A stretch of 64,000 bases of DNA from Thermoplasmata archaeon. Lineage in GTDB: Archaea; Thermoplasmatota; Thermoplasmata; Lutacidiplasmatales; UBA184. This document shows positions 24,434 to 31,879 of the stretch, piece by piece. The position numbers and the translations under genes were made by a program. The first letter of the stretch is position 1. Each line of letters opens with the position of its first letter. Below the pieces are notes generated by a model. That model was given only the letters and a program-made list of their open reading frames with translations, had not been told where the DNA came from and searched no databases. The stretch covers positions 494,672 to 558,671 of the forward strand of contig JAKIWE010000001.1 in the NCBI GenBank assembly GCA_022750195.1, written 5' to 3'.

Positions 24434-25234
24434 TCACCACTCCGAGAGATTGCCGGTCTCTAGGACGTGCTTCTCCACCCGGTGAAAGACAGTCCCTGCG
24501 ACGGCGAGATAGACGGCGGTCGTGGCGACCGCCCCGGCGAGGTCCCCCCAAAGCCCCCAACCGAACCCCACGTAGCCCGGAACGCTGACGTACCGGAGCG
24601 CGTCGACCGCCCAGGTCGGGGGGAACGCGAGGGAGATCGGGTTGGTCCAGAACGGCAGGAGGATCACCGGGAACATGCAGCCCGTGCCGACGTAGAACGC
24701 GAACTCTCCGACGTTCTGGACGAATCCCGCGTACCGGGTGTACACGTACCACGCGGCGAAGACGATGCCCACCGAAGCGAGGGTGACGATGACGAAGATG
24801 AACATCGCGAGGAAGCCCAGCGGGTTCGGCACGCTGAGCGGATGCCCGTACGACGCGAGCACCACGACGTACACGATCGCACCTCCGATCAGGCCCGAGA
24901 CCGTGTTCCAGACGACGCGGCCCAGGACGACCCAGAGGTACGGGGTCGGCGCCGAGAGGGTCGGCTCCAAGGTGCCCAGCTCCCGGTCTTGGCCGGTCGC
25001 CCATCCGCTCCCGTAGAGCGTCTGGCCCCACATGCTCATCATCCCGGCGCCAAGGATCGCGTAGAGCGCGAAGTTCGGTCCCGACCCGCGGAACAGTTCG
25101 TAGGAGACCAGGCCGAACACCACGGGCGCGATCATGCTCGGGACGAGCCACTGCGGGTCGGCGAGGAACTGGAGGACCGCGAGCCGGATCGAAGCGAGCA
25201 GCGTTCGGCCCCGGGAGCCGCCGCCGGGCGTCAT
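24434..25234 (-). CDS. ABC-2 type transporter permease (first subunit)
   Basis: 266 residues with six membrane helices (for example APVVFGLVSYELFRG, WGLWGDLAGAVATTAVYLAVA). The ELGTLEPTLSAPTPYLWVVLG segment between helices 2 and 3 matches the coupling region of ABC-2 permeases and of the paralogous next gene. It overlaps the ATPase gene by one base (TGATG-type junction). The two non-identical permeases probably form a heterodimer. Confidence 0.9.
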   Translation of the reverse strand: MTPGGGSRGRTLLASIRLAVLQFLADPQWLVPSMIAPVVFGLVSYELFRGSGPNFALYAILGAGMMSMWGQTLYGSGWATGQDRELGTLEPTLSAPTPYLWVVLGRVVWNTVSGLIGGAIVYVVVLASYGHPLSVPNPLGFLAMFIFVIVTLASVGIVFAAWYVYTRYAGFVQNVGEFAFYVGTGCMFPVILLPFWTNPISLAFPPTWAVDALRYVSVPGYVGFGWGLWGDLAGAVATTAVYLAVAGTVFHRVEKHVLETGNLSEW

Positions 25235-26217
25235 CAGCTCGCCTCCTCTTCAACGAGGTCGAGATAGATGTCCTCGAGGCTGGTCCGCCTCTCGCGGATC
25301 GTCAGCTCGGGGTGTCCCGGCAGACGTTGCTCGAGGTCGGTGGGGAGCAGCTCGCTCGTTCGGACACGGAGCGTCAGCCGGAGGCGCGGTCCGAACTCCT
25401 CCGCCATGACGCGCGAGACCCCAGGCATCCCCTTGATCCGCGTAATCTCCGCGTCCTCGAAGCCATACGCCTCGAGCTCCAACGTCCGGTCACCGCCCAC
25501 CAGTCGGCGGAGCCCGGCGACCGTATCGCGGGCGACGATCCGTCCTTTGGAAAGTACGGCAATCTGGCGGCAGAGCTCCTCCGCCTCGAACATGTAGTGG
25601 GTGGTCAGGAAGATCGTCACGCCCTCGGCGACTAGGCCCCGGATGAGCTTGCGCGTTTCGCGAGCGCTCTTGGGGTCGAGGCCGATCGTCGGCTCGTCCA
25701 GGAAAAGGACCTGGGGCCGGTGGAGGATCCCGCGGGCGATGTGCAGCTTTTGCTTCATGCCTCGGGAGTACTCCTCGACCCGTCGGTCGGCGGAGTCCGC
25801 AAGTCCGACCCGAGCGAGCACCTCGTCGATGCGAGAGGCTCGTTGGGGCAGGGGTACCCCGTACAGGTCGGCGAAGTACCTCAGGTTCTCGCGCGCGCTG
25901 ATCCGATTGTAGAGTCCTCGCTCACCGCCGAGGACGAGCCCGATCTTGGGGCGCAGCGCGAGCGCGTCGGTCGCGACGTCGTGGCCCAGTACGAGCGCCT
26001 CGCCGGACGTCGGAAGCAGCAGCGTTGCCAGGATCTTGGTGAGCGTCGTCTTGCCCGCCCCGTTGGGCCCGAGGAGGCCGAAGATCTCGCCGGCCGGGAC
26101 CTGGAGGTCGACACCCCGGAGCGCCTCGGTCGCGACGATCTCGTTGAACAGGAACCCTTTCCGGGATCGGAACGAACGGTGGACGTTGTGGGTCTCGATC
26201 GCAAAGCCGTTCGACAT
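25234..26217 (-). CDS. ABC transporter ATP-binding protein (ABC-2 exporter)
   Basis: 327 residues. The nucleotide-binding domain (about 1-240) has Walker A GPNGAGKTT, Q-loop region KIGLVLGGERGLYN, signature YSRGMKQK, Walker B VLFLDEP with catalytic Glu, D-loop GLDP and H-loop TTHY. An extra C-terminal domain of about 85 residues is typical of the DrrA/NatA group of exporter ATPases. It is first in the operon with two ABC-2 permeases and supplies energy for them. No convincing TATA box was seen upstream. Confidence 0.95.
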   Translation of the reverse strand: MSNGFAIETHNVHRSFRSRKGFLFNEIVATEALRGVDLQVPAGEIFGLLGPNGAGKTTLTKILATLLLPTSGEALVLGHDVATDALALRPKIGLVLGGERGLYNRISARENLRYFADLYGVPLPQRASRIDEVLARVGLADSADRRVEEYSRGMKQKLHIARGILHRPQVLFLDEPTIGLDPKSARETRKLIRGLVAEGVTIFLTTHYMFEAEELCRQIAVLSKGRIVARDTVAGLRRLVGGDRTLELEAYGFEDAEITRIKGMPGVSRVMAEEFGPRLRLTLRVRTSELLPTDLEQRLPGHPELTIRERRTSLEDIYLDLVEEEAS

Positions 26218-26446
26218 GGGCAGAGAGGCGCCGCGACTCCGGTACCCGTACTAATGGTTTCACCAAACGCACCAGGGGACATCACTTGAGGCGAGGTCCG
26301 GAAACGCTTCGGACCGCCCGAGCGTGCCTCGAGCCGCCGTGGGAGCGGTCCGGTACAACGACGGAGAGGGGACTTGTCCAACCGACCCCGAACCCGTGGC
26401 CCTTCTCCGCCGACTCACCGCGCGACCCACCAGGCCCGCCATCCCG

Positions 26447-26456
26447 GGTTATACAT
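26447..26456 (+). promoter_or_regulatory. TATA-like element before the kelch-repeat surface protein
   Basis: GGTTATACAT lies 50-59 bases before ATG 26506, predicting a leader of about 25-30 bases. Confidence 0.35.
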
Positions 26457-26505
26457 CGGGTTTGATAACCCCCGCCCGACTCCCGTCGCGGGACGGTACC
26501 TTCCC

Positions 26506-28629
26506 ATGAAATCGTACATCCGAACGCTACGGAGCAAGCGAGCCGCGACCAGCGCCCTGGCCATGATCGTGATCTCGGTCGGGGCCATCGAGCTGCTGAG
26601 CGTCCTCCTCGCCGGCTCTTCGGCGTTCTCCGCTCCCCAGTCGGCCGTCGAATCTCGGGAGGTCCGCGCTCCCAGCGGGGCGGGGGGCGGCTCGGCGGCG
26701 ATCTCCGCCGCGGAGCGGTCGTTAGGGGCCGGGTCCGGGCCTGCGGCCGGGGCCCCGATGAGCTGTCAGGGCACGGGCTCTTCGGGTGGGGCCGTGCGCT
26801 GCGGAGCGCCGGCCCCCGGCTCGCCCTCTATCTTCAACAGCGGGGTGGCTCCGACGTGGCGCCAGGTCGTGAACCCGGCCCCCTCCCCCCGATACGGTGC
26901 CTACATGGTGTACGATGCGAAGGACAGCTACGTCCTGCTCTTCGGCGGGGTCGTGAGTGGCGTGGTCGTCCACGACACCTGGACTTTCGCGGCGGGCCGT
27001 TGGACCCAACTCCATCCGGCGACGAGCCCGTCGGCCAGGTACCTCGGGGCCGTGGCGTACGATGCGGCTGACAAGTACGTCGTACTCTTCGGCGGGCGGA
27101 CGGGCGCCGGCCCCGCCTTGGCCGAGACGTGGACGTTCGTCGGCGGAACGTGGACGAAGCTCACGCCTACGAAAAACCCCGGGAGCCTTTGGTTCGGGGC
27201 CGCTACCTACGATGCCAAAGATGGGTACGTCCTGTACTTCGGAGGCGAGACGAGCAATTTCGTGGTGCACAACGCCACGTGGAAGTTCTCGGCCGGTCAG
27301 TGGACCAACATCACCCCGGCGAAATCAATGCCCGGGCGCTCCTCATTCGTGCTGAGCTACGACGCCAAGGACGGGTACGCGGTCGCGTTCGGAGGATTCA
27401 ACGGCTCGATGATCTTCGGCGACACATGGACGTTCGTCGGTGGGAAATGGACCCACTTCACGCCGGCGGGATCGCCGTCCGCCCGCTACGAGGCGGCGCT
27501 CGCCTACAGCGCCAAGGACGGGAAGCTGATGCTCTTTGGAGGAGCCTTCGGGACCTACCTCTCCGACACCTGGACGTTCACCGGCGGCGTGTGGACCAAG
27601 ATCGGAACGGCGGGGCACCCGTCGAGCCGAATCTACGCGATGGCGGCCGACGGGACGTCGACGACGAACGTCGTCCTGTTCGGGGGGTACTCCCCCACGG
27701 TAGGCTACGAGGGGGACACCTGGACGTTTCACGGGCTCGTCTGGAGTCACGTGATCCCGCCCCAACCGGTGGACCGGTACGACACGATGATGACGTACGA
27801 CGAAGCGGACGGGTACGTGCTTCTTTTCGGGGGACTGTCGGTCAACACAGCGAACCATCTCGGCGACACCTGGACCTTCCAGAGCGGGGTATGGACGAAC
27901 CGCCACACCCTCACCTCCCCCCTGCCCCGCGACGGCGGCGCGATGGCGTACGACGCGGCCGACGGGTACGTCGTGCTGTTCGGGGGTTACTCCTCCGTCG
28001 CGGGATATTTCGCGGACACCTGGACGTACTCCGCCGGCGTCTGGTCGCAAATCCCGGGGGTGACCGGTCCCTACGCCCGGGTCTTTGCCGGCGTGGCGTA
28101 CGATTGGGCGGACGGCTACGTCCTGATGTTCGGTGGCTACAACGGCACGGCCGGATACTTCAACGACACCTGGGCGTTCTCCGGGGGCACCTGGTCGGTC
28201 CCGACCGGGTCCTACGTCGGCGCGCCCTCTCCTCGGGTCGCCGGTGAAATGACCTACGACTCGGAGGACGGCTACGTCCTCCTCTTCTCCGGCCAGCAAC
28301 CGTCGGGGGCGCTCTACCCCGATACGTGGACGTACCTCGCCGGGACCTGGACGAACCTCACCCCGTCCCTCTCGTCGTACCCTACGGGCCTCGCGTACGC
28401 GGGGATGGTGGACGACACGTACGACGGGTACGTTCTCCTGTACGGGGGCATCGACTCCTCCTCCGTCGTGCACGCCGCGACGTTCAGCTTCGTGGGAGGG
28501 GCCTGGACCCTGCTCACCCCGGCGTTCTTCCCGGGGGACGACTTCAGCCAAGGGATGGCGTTCGACCCGGTCACCGACCAGGTCGTGATGGAGAGCGGCG
28601 CGTACCTCACCGGGACTTGGGTCTACTAG
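26506..28629 (+). CDS. Secreted kelch-repeat beta-propeller protein (eleven repeats)
   Basis: 707 residues. A signal peptide (RAATSALAMIVISVGAIELLSVLLAG) is followed by about 75 Gly/Ala/Ser-rich residues, then kelch-type repeats of about 51 residues. Each has a YDAADGYVVLFGG-like strand, a D-T-W-T-F strand and a G-x-W-T-x-L strand; I count eleven D-T-W-T-F positions from about residue 165 to the end. Eleven blades suggest two propellers or one large ring. There is no C-terminal anchor, so it is probably secreted or held by other surface proteins. The frame is open for 44 codons upstream of ATG 26506; the signal peptide fixes the start. It is probably an adhesion or carbohydrate-interaction protein. 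Confidence 0.85.
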   Translation: MKSYIRTLRSKRAATSALAMIVISVGAIELLSVLLAGSSAFSAPQSAVESREVRAPSGAGGGSAAISAAERSLGAGSGPAAGAPMSCQGTGSSGGAVRCGAPAPGSPSIFNSGVAPTWRQVVNPAPSPRYGAYMVYDAKDSYVLLFGGVVSGVVVHDTWTFAAGRWTQLHPATSPSARYLGAVAYDAADKYVVLFGGRTGAGPALAETWTFVGGTWTKLTPTKNPGSLWFGAATYDAKDGYVLYFGGETSNFVVHNATWKFSAGQWTNITPAKSMPGRSSFVLSYDAKDGYAVAFGGFNGSMIFGDTWTFVGGKWTHFTPAGSPSARYEAALAYSAKDGKLMLFGGAFGTYLSDTWTFTGGVWTKIGTAGHPSSRIYAMAADGTSTTNVVLFGGYSPTVGYEGDTWTFHGLVWSHVIPPQPVDRYDTMMTYDEADGYVLLFGGLSVNTANHLGDTWTFQSGVWTNRHTLTSPLPRDGGAMAYDAADGYVVLFGGYSSVAGYFADTWTYSAGVWSQIPGVTGPYARVFAGVAYDWADGYVLMFGGYNGTAGYFNDTWAFSGGTWSVPTGSYVGAPSPRVAGEMTYDSEDGYVLLFSGQQPSGALYPDTWTYLAGTWTNLTPSLSSYPTGLAYAGMVDDTYDGYVLLYGGIDSSSVVHAATFSFVGGAWTLLTPAFFPGDDFSQGMAFDPVTDQVVMESGAYLTGTWVY

Positions 28630-28655
28630 GCCGCTCGCTCAGGTCGGTGCCGTTC

Positions 28656-28681
28656 GCTCCGGGGCCTCGGGGCCCCGGAGC
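28656..28681. terminator. Strong hairpin between convergent surface-protein genes
   Basis: An 11-bp perfect stem with a TCGG loop (arms 28656-28666 and 28671-28681), placed 26 bases after the kelch gene stop and 16 bases after the end of the convergent gene. There is no T run, so classic intrinsic termination is uncertain in an archaeon. Confidence 0.4.
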
Positions 28682-28697
28682 ACCAAGACCGGCGCTT

Positions 28698-31640
28698 CTA
28701 GCGAGCGCCGGGGGGCGGGCTGGCCCCGGAGTCCTCGGTCCACGCTTGGGCTGCCCCGGGAGGGGGCGACGCAGGGGGCGCGGTCCCGGTAGGAGGTGCG
28801 CTCGAGGGCCCCGGAGAATAGGGGGTCACCCCTCCGCTCGGCTTCTTCCGGCGCATCATCGCGATCGCCACGGCCGCGAGAAGGGCCGCGATGACGACGC
28901 CCGCGATCACGTAGTAGAGCAGGTTGTTGCTGCCTCCCGAGCCGGACGAGCTCGAGTGCGAGGGGGCGGCTTTGGTCGCCGCCGTCGACGGAGCGCTCGT
29001 GTGGGACGCTCCGACGGAGTTCCAGGCCACGACCTCTACGGTGAAGTTCGTGGACGGGTGGAGTCCGCTGAGGACCGCGCTCAGCGCGGTTCCCTCGCTC
29101 ACCGAGGTCCACGTGGCACCGCCCGCGATCGTCCACTTGAGCGTGTAGTTGACCACCGCCGACCCCTGCGTGGAGCTCGGGGCGGCCCAGCTGACGTTGA
29201 TCTGCGTGCTGTTGCCGGTGACGGCCGCCACTGCGGTCGGGGGGAACGGAACTCCGAGCGGAGTACCGTTCGCGCTCGCCGAGGCCGGGCTCGTGCCGGC
29301 CACGGTCGTCGCCGTGATGACGACGAAGTACTTCGTTCCGTCCGTCAGCCCCGAGTAGGTGTAGTTGGTCGTGGTCACCGACTGGTTCTGCCCCCAGGGC
29401 CCGGTCGCCGAGGTGCCGAGCGAGACCGTGAAGCCCGTGATCGGAACGGCGGAGCTCGGGGGTGTCCACGACGCCTTGAGGGTCGTGTTGCCGGCCGTCG
29501 CGGTCACGCCGGTCGGGGCGGACGGCGACGCGAGCGCCTGAAGCTCGAACATCGAGCCCCCGTAGTAGGTTGGTGCGAGGAACGTCTGGCTCGTCGGGTC
29601 GTACGCGATCGAGTAGGTCTCGGTACCCACGAGCGCGGCGGCGAGAAGGATGCCGGTCCCGGGGTCGACGAGCTCGACGCTCGCGGAAGAAACGCTCGTC
29701 AGCGCGAGAAGGCTGTCGGCGGAGTCTACGGCCAGCTGGAGGGGCGAGTACGAGCCCAAGGTGAGGGCCGAGAGTTCGACCGCGGTTCCGGTGTTGATCC
29801 GCGTGATGTTGTTGCTGTACTCGTTCGAGACGTAGAGGATCCCGGCCGCGTCGATCGCCAGGCTCACGGGGTTGCTTCCGGCGCCGAAGGTCGGCCCCTG
29901 GGTGAAGGTGATCCCGTTGACCGAGGAGACGTTGCCGGGGGTCGCGCAGTTGGCGAAATAGGCCAGATGGAGGACCGGGTTCACCGCTGCAGCGCAGGCG
30001 ATGAGGCCCTTGACCATGACCGTCCCGAGTCGCGCGTGGGTCGTCGTCGACCAGACCGAGACGTTCTCATCGTTCTGCGCGACGAACAGCAGGTGGGCGG
30101 TCGTATCGATGGCGAGCGTGGTCGCGTTGACCCCGGCGCTGAGCGTCAGGCGGGTCTCCAGCGCGCCGGTGCTCGCATTGAACACGGCGACGTGGCCGAC
30201 ATGGAGCACCACGTACAAGGTATCGGTCGTCGGGTCGACGACGGCGACGTTGGAGGCGGTCCCGGGCGCGATGTTGTGCAGATAGTAGATCCACACCGCG
30301 GCCCCGGTCGATTCGGAGGTCGCCCGGATCGCGCCCTGATAGTAGTCCAGCGAGAAGGCGGTGTCGGTCGCCGGGTTCACCGCGATGCCGATCTGGAGGT
30401 ACGGGAAGGAGGAGTAGGCGACGGCCGGCGTCAACGACGGGAGGTGGAAGGCGAAGGAACTGTTGTTCAGGACGCCGCTCGTAATGACGACGCCCGCGGG
30501 CTCGTCGAGCGCGAGGGAGTAGAACACGAAGCCGGTGGAGGCCTCCTGGTACTGGCCGTCCACGACCCCGGTGGCGGCGTTGACCGCCACGAGCGTCCGG
30601 CTGACGTTCGCGCCCTCGGCGATGAGGTCGTTGTGGGCCGCGTCGTAGACCATCTGGTAGACGTACGACGGGTCGTTCGGTAGCGTTCCCACGTACGCGT
30701 GGGTGCTCAGGTTGAACTCGAAGAAGACGGCGGTGTTCGAGCTGCTGTGGTTGCCGACGACGATCATCTCCGAGCTGGGATCGTAGGCGACGGCGTAGGT
30801 GTTCGCGAGGAGGGTGGGCACGGTCGGGACCGTCAGCGTCGCCGAGGGGGTGTCGGTAGAGGTGTTGTAGATGACCACGTTCGGACCACCGGTCGTCTGG
30901 ACGAGTTCGCCGAGCTGCGGCACGGCGATGATCTCGCGGCCGCTGCAGGGCGTCGCGGGGCAAGCGATGTACGTCACGTGGTTCGTGGCGGCGTTGATCG
31001 CCATGAGAAGCCCGTCCGTGCTGTTCTCGAAGAAGACCTGGTTCGAGGAAGGGTCGAAGGCGCTGCCGTACGACGGTTGGAACGCCGCGTGCGGGGAGCC
31101 CAAGGTCGAGAGGTTCGCTTCCACGCTTAGCGTGGAGGCGTTCATCGCAAGGACCCAGCCGGTGGTGGTGGAGATCTCGGCCACGAACAGGGTGTTCGTC
31201 TTCGGGTCGACCGCGAGGGCGATCGGAAGGTCGGTGTAGACGTTGCCGACGACGGCCGCCTGTTCGACCTGGCCGGTCGACTCGGAAAACGCGGTCACGG
31301 TGGTGGCGAGGAAGTTGGCGGAGTACACGGTCTGGGTAGCCGTGTCGACGGCGACCGATTGAGCGAAGTTGGAGGCCCCGCTGGGCAGGCTCGTGTTGCC
31401 GACGAAGTACTTGCCATGGATTGGGCCGATCAGTGCGTCCGGGCGAGGGGCGGCGGGGGTCACCGTCGGGTGCACCAGGGCGTTCGCGGCCGCGGTGTGA
31501 GGCGAGATCGCGGGGTGAACGCCTCCCACCGTGGCCTGCGACGGAGCGACGATCGCCATCGAGGCGATCACCGCGGTCGCGAGGAGCATGGTTCCGAGGG
31601 CGGCGACGACGTTACGGCGCAATCGATTCTCGTTCGGCAT
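28698..31640 (-). CDS. Surface-anchored YVTN-type beta-propeller plus two Fn3 domains (paralogue A)
   Basis: 980 residues. A basic start and signal peptide (VVAALGTMLLATAVIASMA) is followed by about 600 residues of YVTN/NHL-like propeller repeats (AVDTATQTVYSANF, AVDPKTNTLFVAE, LAIDAAGILYVSN). Two fibronectin type III domains follow (about 690-780 and 785-880), then an Ala/Ser linker, a membrane helix (LLYYVIAGVVIAALLAAVAIAMM) with an RRKK stop, and a short Pro-rich tail. The architecture is an extracellular binding protein on a C-terminal anchor. It is a close paralogue of the next gene upstream, including signal peptide, anchor and promoter layout. The role is not known; attachment to glycans or surfaces is plausible. 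Confidence 0.85.
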   Translation of the reverse strand: MPNENRLRRNVVAALGTMLLATAVIASMAIVAPSQATVGGVHPAISPHTAAANALVHPTVTPAAPRPDALIGPIHGKYFVGNTSLPSGASNFAQSVAVDTATQTVYSANFLATTVTAFSESTGQVEQAAVVGNVYTDLPIALAVDPKTNTLFVAEISTTTGWVLAMNASTLSVEANLSTLGSPHAAFQPSYGSAFDPSSNQVFFENSTDGLLMAINAATNHVTYIACPATPCSGREIIAVPQLGELVQTTGGPNVVIYNTSTDTPSATLTVPTVPTLLANTYAVAYDPSSEMIVVGNHSSSNTAVFFEFNLSTHAYVGTLPNDPSYVYQMVYDAAHNDLIAEGANVSRTLVAVNAATGVVDGQYQEASTGFVFYSLALDEPAGVVITSGVLNNSSFAFHLPSLTPAVAYSSFPYLQIGIAVNPATDTAFSLDYYQGAIRATSESTGAAVWIYYLHNIAPGTASNVAVVDPTTDTLYVVLHVGHVAVFNASTGALETRLTLSAGVNATTLAIDTTAHLLFVAQNDENVSVWSTTTHARLGTVMVKGLIACAAAVNPVLHLAYFANCATPGNVSSVNGITFTQGPTFGAGSNPVSLAIDAAGILYVSNEYSNNITRINTGTAVELSALTLGSYSPLQLAVDSADSLLALTSVSSASVELVDPGTGILLAAALVGTETYSIAYDPTSQTFLAPTYYGGSMFELQALASPSAPTGVTATAGNTTLKASWTPPSSAVPITGFTVSLGTSATGPWGQNQSVTTTNYTYSGLTDGTKYFVVITATTVAGTSPASASANGTPLGVPFPPTAVAAVTGNSTQINVSWAAPSSTQGSAVVNYTLKWTIAGGATWTSVSEGTALSAVLSGLHPSTNFTVEVVAWNSVGASHTSAPSTAATKAAPSHSSSSGSGGSNNLLYYVIAGVVIAALLAAVAIAMMRRKKPSGGVTPYSPGPSSAPPTGTAPPASPPPGAAQAWTEDSGASPPPGAR

Positions 31641-31670
31641 TCGAATCAGGCTCCTTTCTGTGGAGCTCCC

Positions 31671-31678
31671 CTATATCG
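31671..31678 (-). promoter_or_regulatory. TATA box of propeller-Fn3 paralogue A
   Basis: Minus strand CGATATAG is centred about 34 bases before ATG 31640. The same GATATAGG-type element is found at the same distance from the paralogue's start. Confidence 0.5.
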
Positions 31679-31879
31679 ACCCTTCGCCGGAGTCAACGAC
31701 CAGCCCGGCCCTCCTCGGTCCAGAAACCCCGTCGATACCGGTGGGGACACCTCCTCCGTCTTCGGCCGACGGGTCGCGAAAGCCACGGCTGGTCCGAAGG
31801 ACCCTCCGCATGGTTCGGCCGCGCGAGAGCCCCCGGGTCGGAGGGGGCGTCCCGCCTCCACCCGGGGGCCGCGGGCGAT

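Noticed and set aside
28326-30683. A 785-codon plus-strand frame spanning the kelch gene end and the opposite propeller gene.
   Set aside because: Arg/Gly/Asp-rich translation with no domain; it crosses the convergent junction and hairpin. The real genes have signal peptides, repeats and anchors.
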